Below, piece by piece: positions 15,992 through 24,153 of a DNA stretch of 64,000 bases (position 1 is the first letter of the stretch; each line of letters opens with the position of its first letter). The position numbers and the translations under genes were made by a program. Source of the stretch: Candidatus Mediterraneibacter quadrami. Its GTDB lineage: Bacteria; Bacillota; Clostridia; Lachnospirales; Lachnospiraceae. The notes under the pieces were generated by a model. That model ran no database searches. It was not told the origin of the DNA and saw nothing but the letters and a program-made list of their open reading frames with translations. Location: contig DWUU01000024.1 in NCBI GenBank assembly GCA_019120575.1, positions 1 to 64,000 of the forward strand. The letters run 5' to 3'.

Positions 15992-16528
15992 TTATCCTCT
16001 CCTGCGTTTCAGAAAATCGAAATCTTCCTCATCTCTGTAATAAAACAGGATGAGCACGGCGAACAAGAAGCACGCCACAACAACATAACAGTCCGCCACA
16101 TTAAAAACCGGGAAATCGATCAGGAAGAAATCAAAGAAATCCACAACATAATCCAGCCGAAGCCGGTCGATCATATTTCCGGCCGCCCCGGACCAGATCA
16201 GCACCGCGCAAAAACGCAGCGGATTATATTTTGCTTCACAGGGCATCTTCACACAGAGGTAAAGGACGGCCAGTGTGATGACAACCGTACACACAACGAA
16301 AAACATCTGTCGGCCCTGCATGATCCCGAACGCCGCGCCGCGGTTCTCAATATAATTCAGCTGGAACACCCCGTCGATCAGCGGCACCGCAGGCTGTCCT
16401 TTTAAGTGGAGGACCGCCAGATGTTTTGTCCACTGATCTGCAAGGAGCATCCCCGCCACGGCGATCAGAGAAACGATCCATATTTGTGCTGTTTTATTCC
16501 TGTTTTTACCTGTTGAGTTCTGAGTCAT
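15992..16528 (-). CDS. lspA: Lipoprotein signal peptidase (signal peptidase II)
   Basis: This membrane aspartic protease removes signal peptides from prolipoproteins after diacylglyceryl transfer. 178 residues with four hydrophobic segments (about 16-34, 74-94, 106-122 and 142-164). The catalytic aspartates are D130 in YVVDFFDF and D146 in FNVADCY. The N-terminal NYIENRGAAFG block is typical. Slightly longer than average at both ends. It lies 19 bases behind ylmH in the sepF-ylmH-lspA-rluD order. Confidence 0.95.
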   Translation of the reverse strand: MTQNSTGKNRNKTAQIWIVSLIAVAGMLLADQWTKHLAVLHLKGQPAVPLIDGVFQLNYIENRGAAFGIMQGRQMFFVVCTVVITLAVLYLCVKMPCEAKYNPLRFCAVLIWSGAAGNMIDRLRLDYVVDFFDFFLIDFPVFNVADCYVVVACFLFAVLILFYYRDEEDFDFLKRRRG

Positions 16529-16547
16529 TTTTTAATCCTGTCTGATC

Positions 16548-17348
16548 CTAAATGTATTTGCTGACAGCAACCGTCAGCCGGTTCTTTCTGCTCCGGCCGG
16601 TACAACCGTCGTACCGGAATTTCCCCATTCCACGGACGGAAATGATATTGCCTTCTTCAGGCTGATATCCGTTGCTTGTGATGAGCCGTCCGTTCACGTA
16701 GACTTTCGCCCCCTCGATAAGGCCGGACAGCTTCGATCTCGAGCCCGTGAATGCAAGGGCGAGAAGGCTGTCCAGACGGACGGAAGCGACCGTGCCGCGG
16801 ATCTCATCATACCGCGGGACATAGCGGATATCACAAAGGGGCACACGTTCCGTTTTTACAGACGTGTGGCGGATCCTGGTCAGTTCGTTCAGGATCAGCT
16901 CCGCAATGTCATTATGAACAAAGATCATCGCTTCCTTTTCATCCGGGATGATATCCCCTGTACGCGAACGCTCCACTCCGAGGTTCAGCACAGCCCCGAG
17001 ATAATCCCGGTGCGTAAGCTGTTCGGAAAACCGGATGTTTACAGGACAGATCCTTACTGCGCAGAAGGGGTAGCCGGTCTCATCCGGAGAAAGGTCTTTT
17101 TTTCCGTAACGCAAATAAAGAGCCTCAGGGATGAATGCCGTCATCTGACGCTCTGCTGTTTCATAGCCGCCAAAAGATATGAACTGCGTATACAGCATAT
17201 CCTTCGGCAGCGTATGTAATATATTCTGTTCGTTCAAATTCAGGAAATCCGTATATGTAATAATCTCACGCTGATATGCCGTCCTTGACAGTTCAGCAAA
17301 ACGCTTTTCAAGATTCCGAACTTCCTTCTCCTGACTCTGCATCTGCAT
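16548..17348 (-). CDS. ylmH: YlmH-type S4-domain RNA-binding protein
   Basis: 266 residues with a C-terminal S4 domain (about 186-245: RLDSLLALAF, KLSGLIEGAKVYVNGR). The gene sits between sepF and lspA as in other Firmicutes. The family has been linked to division and, in Bacillus, to rescue of stalled ribosomes. The ATG at 17348 has GAGGAAG about 13 bases upstream, overlapping the end of sepF; a second ATG at 17342 is possible. Confidence 0.88.
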   Translation of the reverse strand: MQMQSQEKEVRNLEKRFAELSRTAYQREIITYTDFLNLNEQNILHTLPKDMLYTQFISFGGYETAERQMTAFIPEALYLRYGKKDLSPDETGYPFCAVRICPVNIRFSEQLTHRDYLGAVLNLGVERSRTGDIIPDEKEAMIFVHNDIAELILNELTRIRHTSVKTERVPLCDIRYVPRYDEIRGTVASVRLDSLLALAFTGSRSKLSGLIEGAKVYVNGRLITSNGYQPEEGNIISVRGMGKFRYDGCTGRSRKNRLTVAVSKYI

Positions 17349-17354
17349 AGGAGA

Positions 17355-17906
17355 TTAATATCTTCCTCTTACGCTCGGCGTCTCCATGGAACCTCCGAGA
17401 AGATCCTGCAGATCGCCTGAAATATCTACGTTGGTAGGTGTCACAAGGAAAATATAATTGGAAATCTTCTGAAGATTGCCGCTGATCGCAAATGTTGCAC
17501 CGGAAATAAAATCGATGATGCGCTGTGCGATCTCCAGATCCATCCCCTCAAGATTCAGGATAACGGTTCTTCCTGCAAGCAGGGTCTCCGTGATCTCTCT
17601 TGAATCATCTACAGAAGACGGTTTTACAACACAGACTTCCATGTTGCCGCTTTTTCTTGCAGCCGGATGTCTCATCGGTGTCACTTTGCTGCTCAGAGAT
17701 GTACGTGCTGCCGGCTTCTCTTCTTCCATATCGAAATCGTCGAAATTCTCTTCCCTGGTATTTTTCTTTCCGAACAATGAATGACGGCGCGGTTTCTGAT
17801 CATAATCATCATCGTAGAATTCTTCGTCATCATCGTAGAATTCATCATCATCATAATCATCATCATTCAGTTTCATGATGTCCAGAAATTTATCAAATAC
17901 GCCCAT
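17355..17906 (-). CDS. sepF: Cell division protein SepF
   Basis: Anchors FtsZ to the membrane and aligns the Z-ring in Gram-positives. The 183-residue protein has an N-terminal amphipathic helix (MGVFDKFLDIMKL), then a long Asp/Glu/Tyr-rich tract (about 14-40) of imperfect DDDEFYDDDEEFYD-like repeats. A basic linker and the C-terminal SepF core (about 88-170) follow. The start at MGVF fits the membrane helix and has AGGAG seven bases upstream. Neighbours are ylmH and yggS, as usual. Confidence 0.93.
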   Translation of the reverse strand: MGVFDKFLDIMKLNDDDYDDDEFYDDDEEFYDDDYDQKPRRHSLFGKKNTREENFDDFDMEEEKPAARTSLSSKVTPMRHPAARKSGNMEVCVVKPSSVDDSREITETLLAGRTVILNLEGMDLEIAQRIIDFISGATFAISGNLQKISNYIFLVTPTNVDISGDLQDLLGGSMETPSVRGRY

Positions 17907-17978
17907 CTTTACACTCCTATCTTGTACAGACACTGCTGTACGGTTTTATTGTTCCATACTTTCACAACCAGAAATATC

Positions 17979-18674
17979 TCAGTGGACACTGTAACTCCTG
18001 GCACCAAAGATTCCTGTACCGATGCGGACCATGGTTGCGCCCTCTTCAATCGCCACTTCGTAATCATTGGTCATCCCCATCGAAAGTATGCTCACAGTAC
18101 CATTATCAATGTTTTTTTCTTTAATGTCAACATATAATTTATGTAAATCCGCAAAAACCGGACGATTTTTCTCCGGATCATCCACGAATGGTGCAATTGT
18201 CATAAGTCCGCGGATTTTTATGTGGTCTAATTGTGCGATCTGCTCAAAAACCGGGAGTACTTCTACGGTTTTCAGCCCAAATTTACTGGTTTCTTCAGCA
18301 ACATTGACTTCAAGCAGAATATCCACCGTGCGGTCATGTTTTTCCGCCTCTTTTTCGATTGCCTGCGCCAGTTTCAGGGAGTCCACCGAATGAATCAGCT
18401 TCACTTTGTCCACGATATATTTTACTTTATTGGTCTGAAGATGACCGATCATATGCCATTCCGTATCCTCCGGCATCAGAGGATATTTGTCACGGATTTC
18501 CTGCACCTTGTTCTCTCCGAAAACACGTACGCCCAGATCATAGGCTTCCCGGAGCATCTCTACAGGCTTTGTTTTACTGACTGCAATAAGCGTGACGTCG
18601 CCGCGCCGTCTGCCGGCTCTCTGACAGGCGGCGCAGATCCGTTCCTCAACCTGTTCCAGATTTGTTTTTAACAT
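17979..18674 (-). CDS. yggS: YggS/PLPBP-family pyridoxal phosphate-binding protein
   Basis: This single-domain PLP barrel protein regulates vitamin B6 and amino-acid homeostasis and has no known catalytic reaction. 231 residues. The PLP lysine is in AVSKTKP near residue 35, followed by GENKVQE and the phosphate-binding SMGMTNDYEVAI and RIGTGIFGAR segments. I place the start at MLKTNLEQV, where the family begins and a GGGAAG lies upstream; an ATG at 18695 would add seven residues. Linkage to sepF is conserved. Confidence 0.93.
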   Translation of the reverse strand: MLKTNLEQVEERICAACQRAGRRRGDVTLIAVSKTKPVEMLREAYDLGVRVFGENKVQEIRDKYPLMPEDTEWHMIGHLQTNKVKYIVDKVKLIHSVDSLKLAQAIEKEAEKHDRTVDILLEVNVAEETSKFGLKTVEVLPVFEQIAQLDHIKIRGLMTIAPFVDDPEKNRPVFADLHKLYVDIKEKNIDNGTVSILSMGMTNDYEVAIEEGATMVRIGTGIFGARSYSVH

Positions 18675-18725
18675 TTCATACGCACTTCCCTTCATATATT
18701 TGTTCCGTTCAATCCGGTCTGCAGA

Positions 18726-20132
18726 TTACTGGAATACAACCTCGTCCGCATTAACGGTTTTACCGTTCTGAACAATATGATCAAAATTGGACAGGCTGTA
18801 ATCTTCTCCCTCACGGACAATATAGTACTCATCATTTTCACACAGGATCTTTACTTTTTTGAATACAGCATATCCCTTGTTTATATTGTAAACGCCCTGG
18901 AGCGTTTTTGTCTTTCCGATCACACAGGTTTCCGCGGAATCAGGCTTCAGAATGACGGTGCCCTCTCTGATTTCATCCCGGCTGATACATACCTCTCCTT
19001 CATCACTGACGTCATATATGTCAACCGGAACAAACTCAATGTCTCCATTTGATTTCTGAACCATCACCCCGTCAGAAGAACTGTTGCCGCCGGTCGTTAT
19101 AAATTCCCGAGGGATAGCATAGAATTTCTGATCTACTACCGCAGATCTTGGAATCTTTAATCCGCTCTCATCTTCAAGTATCAGTTCCACGTTCAGGAAA
19201 CGGTCCTCGGCATAGCGGATCATGGAATCATCAAAATCCAGACATCCGTAACAGGTTCCGTCTTTTTCGATCAGCGTCAGATCCGCCCACATGGATTCAC
19301 TGTCTTTATCGATCCGCACCCGTATACTGGATACCTCATCCTCAATCAGTGTATCGGCGGTGGCCTCATCCAGCGGAACGATGACAGACCAGTTTTCGCT
19401 TGTAATCAGCCGGTATACCGGGTCGCCCGAACGGATCTTCATCTGATCTGATAATGTAGTGCTCTCATATTCTGTCAGATCAAAATGCTCCGGTGTGAAA
19501 GAGTCTTTTGTTACGTTCTCATATCCGTCGACTGTATATGCAACGATTCCGTCCCTTGAAGCTTTGCAGGACTGCACTTCGATCCCGCTCTCTTTTATGA
19601 CGGCATCGAGCTGCTGGGTGCGGGTAAGGCTGTATGTATCCTGAAGAGACGTGTTGATCGTATTTTTCAGCGAATAAACTTTAGAGAAATCATTTGCGTT
19701 ATAGTTTTCATTGTAACTCTGGATCTGCAGTACAATTCCTGTCTGAAGATCCGGATTCAGTGATATTCCGTCTGCTGTATCGCTGTTTTCGGAATCCGTG
19801 TTGACCGGCTCCTTCGACAGTGCGTAAACATTGGTTCCGGTCCGGACTTTGCTGTTTTCATTCTGATAATAACTTACATATCCTTCATCCTCCGCAGTGA
19901 CGGCGGTTTCTTCGCGGATCACCAGTCCGGTATATGTATTGTCGCGGACGATGCTTCCCCTGCGCACTTCATAGACGGATATATTATCCCGGCTGAAGTA
20001 ACTTATCACTGTAACAAGAAGGTAGATAAGTACGACTGCAAAAAGAATAATCCCGAGATTCAGGTCCAGTCTTCCTCTGTATTTTTTTATGCTGACAGCC
20101 CTGTTTTTCCTGCTGTTTTTCTTTTTACTCAA
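18726..20132 (-). CDS. HlyD-like membrane fusion (adaptor) protein
   Basis: 468 residues. A basic N-terminus and one membrane segment (about 26-46) precede a beta-rich extracytoplasmic part with a biotinyl-lipoyl-like stretch (VYEVRRGSIVRD, then EDEGYVSYYQ). A possible helical region lies near 120-190, then further beta domains. This resembles HlyD/RND-type adaptors, but no ABC, MFS or outer-membrane partner is next to it. The position next to yggS-sepF suggests an envelope or division-related role, which is inference. The start is TTG at 20132, 11 bases after GGGAGG; the GTG at 20144 lies inside that site. Confidence 0.65.
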   Translation of the reverse strand: MSKKKNSRKNRAVSIKKYRGRLDLNLGIILFAVVLIYLLVTVISYFSRDNISVYEVRRGSIVRDNTYTGLVIREETAVTAEDEGYVSYYQNENSKVRTGTNVYALSKEPVNTDSENSDTADGISLNPDLQTGIVLQIQSYNENYNANDFSKVYSLKNTINTSLQDTYSLTRTQQLDAVIKESGIEVQSCKASRDGIVAYTVDGYENVTKDSFTPEHFDLTEYESTTLSDQMKIRSGDPVYRLITSENWSVIVPLDEATADTLIEDEVSSIRVRIDKDSESMWADLTLIEKDGTCYGCLDFDDSMIRYAEDRFLNVELILEDESGLKIPRSAVVDQKFYAIPREFITTGGNSSSDGVMVQKSNGDIEFVPVDIYDVSDEGEVCISRDEIREGTVILKPDSAETCVIGKTKTLQGVYNINKGYAVFKKVKILCENDEYYIVREGEDYSLSNFDHIVQNGKTVNADEVVFQ

Positions 20133-20178
20133 TCCAGAGTGCACCTCCCGTAAATTATTCAGGTTCCCTAACTTATAC

Positions 20179-20207
20179 AGTATATCATGTAAATGTGTAT
20201 ATTTCCA
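20179..20207 (-). promoter_or_regulatory. Possible promoter for the HlyD-like/sepF operon
   Basis: On the minus strand TGGAAA (20202-20207) and TATACT (20179-20184) with 17 bases between. The -10 is good and the -35 poor. Confidence 0.4.
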
Positions 20208-20256
20208 GTTTTAATGGAAATACTGAAAATATTGAGGCGATAAAGGAGGAACTAAC

Positions 20257-20460
20257 ATGAAATGGTTTGATTACACAGCTCTGACGCTTGTGATCATCGG
20301 CGCGGTAAACTGGCTGCTGATCGGGATCTTCAGATTTGATCTGGTCGCGTTTTTATTCGGGAATATGAGCTGGCTTTCAAGGATCGTTTATACTCTTGTC
20401 GGTCTGTGCGGCTTATATTTGCTGAGCCTGTACGGAAGAATCAGAGGCATGTCCGAATAG
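20257..20460 (+). CDS. DUF378 small membrane protein
   Basis: 67 residues forming two hydrophobic segments (about 8-30 and 38-58) with the family sequence GAVNWLLIGIFRFDLVAFLFG. DUF378 proteins are of unknown function and widespread in Firmicutes. AAAGGAGGA precedes the ATG. The gene stands alone between a divergent operon and a bidirectional terminator. Upstream DNA holds a small TTTCCA/TGGAAA inverted repeat but no convincing plus-strand promoter. Confidence 0.85.
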   Translation: MKWFDYTALTLVIIGAVNWLLIGIFRFDLVAFLFGNMSWLSRIVYTLVGLCGLYLLSLYGRIRGMSE

Positions 20461-20482
20461 GAAAGCAATTTACTGTGATATA

Positions 20483-20525
20483 AAAAAGCTTTCGCATCCG
20501 TTTACACTGGATGCGGAAGCTTTTT
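20483..20525. terminator. Bidirectional terminator between the DUF378 gene and dacA
   Basis: AAAAAGCTTTCGCATCC and GGATGCGGAAGCTTTTT pair with one G-T wobble around a TTTACACT-like loop, giving U-tracts on both strands. It overlaps the last codon of the convergent dacA. Confidence 0.93.
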
Positions 20526-21570
20526 ATCCGTTTATGCCGCTGATCATCATCTGATCCATCTGTGCATAGAGCACGTCACGGCTCGGGGCTCCCATAACAA
20601 CTGATATGTACGGGTATCCTTCACTGCTTTCGTCGTAAATGATCAGACAGTTTCCGGCAAGTTTTGTTGTCCCGGTCTTGCCGCCCAGTACCCGGATCCC
20701 GTCCGGCATCGGGTGCCTGTCGCTGTTGTACAGATTTGTAGGCTCCCAGGTCTCTGTACGCCTAACGCCGTCTGCCCCTGTCAGCGTACCGGTATATGAA
20801 TCCATCGTAATAATGTCTACGAATCGCTGATCTTTTATGCATGCATTAAAGATAAGATACAGATCGTAGGCCGTTGTATAATGGTTGTCATCATGAAGTC
20901 CGTGGGGGTTGACAAAATGAGATCCTGTGGCTCCGAGAGACGCCGCCTCCTGATTCATCAGCTCCGCAAATTTCTCAATGCTGCCCGAGATATGCTCAGC
21001 GATGGCCGCGCCGCAGTCGTTGCCGGAATGCAGGATCAGTCCGCACAGCAGATCGTACAGCGTCACGGTGTCTCCCGCGCGAAGCCCGCATGTCACTTCA
21101 TCCCACTTGAAATCCACGGCGTTCTCACTCACGGTTACCACATCATCCAGGTTCCCGTACTTAAGCGCAACATATGCCGTCATAACTTTTGTTGTACTGG
21201 CCGGATATACTTTGTCAAAAAGCCTGTATCCGCACAGTACGCTGTTATTTCCAATATCAAAAAGTCCTGCGGAATGGATTTCCGGATCTGCCTCAAATCC
21301 GTCGAGCTCTACATCGGATCCGGCAAAACATATGTCGGATGAGAATGGATTTCCCATCCAGAATCCGCTGTTATAATGTTCGTATTCATATTCAGCTGTA
21401 TAATTGTGCAGACGGTCCAGAATTAAAGTTCCGGCCGCTGTCCCTGCACCAAGAAGCAGGACCAGACAGATCAGGGCGGACGCAATTGCGCGCTGCCGTC
21501 TTCTCCTTCTGCGGATCATCTGCGCCCGTCGGTTTCTGCTGTGTATATTTCGGTTATTTGTACATCTCAC
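20524..21570 (-). CDS. dacA: Serine-type D-Ala-D-Ala carboxypeptidase (peptidase S11)
   Basis: Trims the terminal D-Ala of peptidoglycan stem peptides. 348 residues with a basic N-terminus and one membrane or signal segment (about 29-50), then the penicillin-binding motifs S125-T-T-K128, S182-G-N184 and K298-T-G300. No C-terminal amphipathic anchor domain is apparent, so it probably stays attached by its N-terminus. The start is a GTG inside the end of mgsA with GGAG 12 bases before; an ATG at 21519 is the alternative. Last gene of the mre-min-rod cluster. Paralogue assignment within the S11 family is uncertain. Confidence 0.9.
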   Translation of the reverse strand: MRCTNNRNIHSRNRRAQMIRRRRRRQRAIASALICLVLLLGAGTAAGTLILDRLHNYTAEYEYEHYNSGFWMGNPFSSDICFAGSDVELDGFEADPEIHSAGLFDIGNNSVLCGYRLFDKVYPASTTKVMTAYVALKYGNLDDVVTVSENAVDFKWDEVTCGLRAGDTVTLYDLLCGLILHSGNDCGAAIAEHISGSIEKFAELMNQEAASLGATGSHFVNPHGLHDDNHYTTAYDLYLIFNACIKDQRFVDIITMDSYTGTLTGADGVRRTETWEPTNLYNSDRHPMPDGIRVLGGKTGTTKLAGNCLIIYDESSEGYPYISVVMGAPSRDVLYAQMDQMMISGING

Positions 21571-21949
21571 GCCAGTCTAAATCTCCTCTGTCAAGTGCCA
21601 GGATCAGCGCTTCCGCCGTGGCAATGTTGGTCGCGATTGGAATATTATACATATCGCAAAGCTTTACAATATCGTTGACGTCCGGTTCATGCGGACGCGG
21701 AGCAAGCGGATCACGGAAGAAAATAATCAGATCGATATTGTTATTCTCGATCTGGGAACCCAGCTGCTGCTTTCCGCCCAGATGTCCGGCAAGAAATTTG
21801 TGGATGTTCAGGTTTGTCACACTTTCTACAAGATAGCCTGTCGTGCCTGTCGCGTACAGATCATGCTTGCTTAGTATTCCCCTGTATGCAATACAGAAAT
21901 TCTGCATGAGCTTTTTTTTCGCATCGTGTGCGATCAGTCCGATATTCAT
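21554..21949 (-). CDS. mgsA: Methylglyoxal synthase family protein with catalytic Asp replaced
   Basis: 131 residues of clear methylglyoxal synthase fold; the family turns dihydroxyacetone phosphate into methylglyoxal and phosphate. Conserved sites include H8 (IAHD), the phosphate loop YATGTTG, D80 (FFRDP), H87 and D90 (PHEPD). At the position of the E. coli catalytic base Asp71 (motif GGDQQ) this protein has K60 (HLGGKQQ), a codon read clearly as AAG. Activity is therefore in doubt. The start MNIGLIAHD has GGAG upstream. It lies between rodA and dacA, overlapping the latter by 17 bases. Confidence 0.85.
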   Translation of the reverse strand: MNIGLIAHDAKKKLMQNFCIAYRGILSKHDLYATGTTGYLVESVTNLNIHKFLAGHLGGKQQLGSQIENNNIDLIIFFRDPLAPRPHEPDVNDIVKLCDMYNIPIATNIATAEALILALDRGDLDWREMYK

Positions 21950-21961
21950 AATCGTCACTCC

Positions 21962-23095
21962 TTATTGATATTTATTGGGCTGTAAACCGACATTCAATAC
22001 AAAACCGATCCCCATAAAAAAGCACACAACGGAAGTCAGTCCGTAACTTACAAAGGGCAGTGACAAACCTGTATTCGGAAGAATCATCGTAGCCACACTG
22101 ATGTTGATAAAACTCTGTATCCCGATCAGTGCGGCAACCCCGCCGCAGATGATCCGCCCTCCTGTATCTTTCGCCTTCAAGCCGGTCATTATACATTTCA
22201 TTACAATTAATAATAACAAAAATATAACCGCGCAACAACCCACAAATCCCAATTCTTCTCCAATAATTGCAAAAATAAAATCGGTCTGTGGTTCTGCCAC
22301 ATAATTTCCGTTCTTTACAGATGTTGTGGCATCATTATTATATCCTTTTCCGGAAAGCTGACCGGAACCGATCGCCATGATCGAATTCAGCTGCTGATAT
22401 GATTCGTCCGATGAATATTTTTCGGGCTCCAGCCATGCCAGGATGCGGTTCTGCTGATAATCATGCAGAAAGGGCTGATTCGGCTGTACTGCGACTGCAA
22501 GAAAGATTACAACCGTAGGGACGGCGATCGCCAGTACGGTACCGACGAATTTGTAGCTCAGTCCGCCGAGAAACATCAGCGCACAGAAAAGCGCCGCCAC
22601 GCAGAGAGTCGTAGACAGATTCGGCTGCTTGTAAATCATGGCAAGTGACGGAAGGATCAGGCCGATGGCCTGAAGGATCACTTTCGGACGGTTGATTGAT
22701 TTTTCCCTGTCTGAGAGAAATCTGGCGAAAAACAGGATCATCAGGATCTTCGTCAGGTCAGAGGGCTGAAACTGAAATCCGATGTTCAGCCAGCGCCGGG
22801 CGCCGTTCGCCTCCACGCCGAGGCCCGGAATCCAGATGGCGGCCAGCAGAACGATATTTAAAAAATAAAGCGGCCAGTACAGATTCAGGATCCACCTATA
22901 GTCGATCAGAGATATCACGATCATGGCCACAATGCCGAGCAGTACGCCGAGCACCTGACGGCTCATCAGATCCGGACGTGCGCTGTAAACCATGAATACA
23001 CCGAAAACGGCCAGCACAACAACCGGTATCACCAGTCCGAATTTATAATCTTTGATATTGTAATGTAAATTCAGTTTTTTAAGAAAAGCGTTCAA
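21962..23095 (-). CDS. rodA: RodA-type SEDS peptidoglycan polymerase
   Basis: Polymerises glycan strands for lateral wall synthesis together with a class B PBP. 377 residues of polytopic membrane protein (about ten segments), with SEDS hallmarks NGARRWLNIG, QPSDLTKI and, near the C-terminus, PNTGLSLPFVSYG. A TTG start overlaps the minE stop (TTGA) behind GGAGA. Its partner PBP2 is encoded three genes upstream in the same cluster, supporting RodA rather than FtsW or SpoVE. Confidence 0.92.
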   Translation of the reverse strand: MNAFLKKLNLHYNIKDYKFGLVIPVVVLAVFGVFMVYSARPDLMSRQVLGVLLGIVAMIVISLIDYRWILNLYWPLYFLNIVLLAAIWIPGLGVEANGARRWLNIGFQFQPSDLTKILMILFFARFLSDREKSINRPKVILQAIGLILPSLAMIYKQPNLSTTLCVAALFCALMFLGGLSYKFVGTVLAIAVPTVVIFLAVAVQPNQPFLHDYQQNRILAWLEPEKYSSDESYQQLNSIMAIGSGQLSGKGYNNDATTSVKNGNYVAEPQTDFIFAIIGEELGFVGCCAVIFLLLLIVMKCIMTGLKAKDTGGRIICGGVAALIGIQSFINISVATMILPNTGLSLPFVSYGLTSVVCFFMGIGFVLNVGLQPNKYQ

Positions 23096-23301
23096 TGATT
23101 TTCTCCCATGTACTTTATATGTATATCTGTGCGGGTGATCTGGATCTCGATCTTTCCCGGCTCAACCTCCATATACTTGGAGACCGTCTGATACAGTTCT
23201 TTCGTCAGTCTTTCCACGGCATCCGGCGTACACTGCACCCGGTCGGACACAAGCAGATTCTTCAGCCGTTCTCTGGCAATCTGTACAGACTGTACGCTCA
23301 T
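23092..23301 (-). CDS. minE: Shortened MinE topological specificity factor
   Basis: 69 residues, shorter than the 85-95 usual for MinE. It begins directly at the MinD-interacting helix (VQIARERLKNLLVSDR) and lacks the N-terminal amphipathic membrane-targeting helix seen in E. coli MinE. The dimerisation beta region (VEPGKIEIQITR) is present and the C-terminus is short. The ATG overlaps the minD stop (ATGA) with GGAGGGAG upstream, so a longer N-terminus is excluded. It would drive MinD release and oscillation; how it works without the membrane helix is open. Confidence 0.85.
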   Translation of the reverse strand: MSVQSVQIARERLKNLLVSDRVQCTPDAVERLTKELYQTVSKYMEVEPGKIEIQITRTDIHIKYMGENH

Positions 23302-24104
23302 CCGGCTCCCTCCTGATTCCGTCGGAAGAAGCCTGATATCTTCTCCAGAATTCCTTCATGCTTCATGTAGTCTTCGATCGGTATATCTTCGCCCGTCAGT
23401 CTCCTGCAGATGTTCATATAGGAGCGTCCGGCCGTCGAATCGCCTCCGGCGACCATTTCGCCCTGATTGGTTGCGATCACGACCTGTTCATCATCCGGGA
23501 TCACGCCGATCAGATCAACGGCAAGAATTTCCGTCACATCGTCCACGGACATCATGTCTCCCCGTTTCACCATGTCGATCCGCAGCCGGTTGATGATCAG
23601 CTCGTTTCTGCGGATGCCGGATGCCTCCAGAAGTCCGATGATCCGGTCTGCGTCCCGGATGGCAGACACTTCAGGGGTCGTTACAACGATCGCCCGGTCC
23701 GCGCCTGCGATGGCATTCTGAAATCCCTGTTCAATCCCGGCCGGGCAGTCCAGAAGAATATAATCATAATCATCCCGGATCTCGCTGATCAGCTTCTTCA
23801 TCTGTTCCGGAGAGACGCTTGACTTGTCCCTTGTCTGTGCGGACGGAAGCAGACAGAGCTGCGGATAACGTTTATCCCGGATCAGCGCCTGCTTCAGTCT
23901 GCAGTTTCCTTCTATAACATCCACTATGTTATATACGATACGGTTCTCAAGTCCCAGCACTACATCAAGATTGCGAAGTCCGAGATCTGTATCGATCACC
24001 ATGACATTTTTACCGAGTCCGGAAAGGCCGGCCCCGATATTCGCTGTCGTGGTCGTCTTGCCGACGCCGCCTTTTCCTGATGTAATGACGATCACTTCAC
24101 CCAT
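23298..24104 (-). CDS. minD: Septum site-determining ATPase MinD
   Basis: 268 residues. The deviant Walker A GKGGVGKTTT carries signature lysines K11 and K16. Switch regions (DTDLGLRNLD, DCPAGIEQG) and a C-terminal amphipathic membrane-binding helix (GILEKISGFFRR) are intact. MinD binds membranes in the ATP form and recruits MinC. The start MGEVIVITSG has AACAGGAGGAACAG upstream; the longer reading frame is not MinD-like. The upstream neighbour is mrdA, and minC, normally found there in Firmicute clusters, is absent. Confidence 0.96.
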   Translation of the reverse strand: MGEVIVITSGKGGVGKTTTTANIGAGLSGLGKNVMVIDTDLGLRNLDVVLGLENRIVYNIVDVIEGNCRLKQALIRDKRYPQLCLLPSAQTRDKSSVSPEQMKKLISEIRDDYDYILLDCPAGIEQGFQNAIAGADRAIVVTTPEVSAIRDADRIIGLLEASGIRRNELIINRLRIDMVKRGDMMSVDDVTEILAVDLIGVIPDDEQVVIATNQGEMVAGGDSTAGRSYMNICRRLTGEDIPIEDYMKHEGILEKISGFFRRNQEGAG

Positions 24105-24153
24105 AATCTGTTCCTCCTGTTTAAGAGCTGTCATTTGATCTTCACCGCAGACA

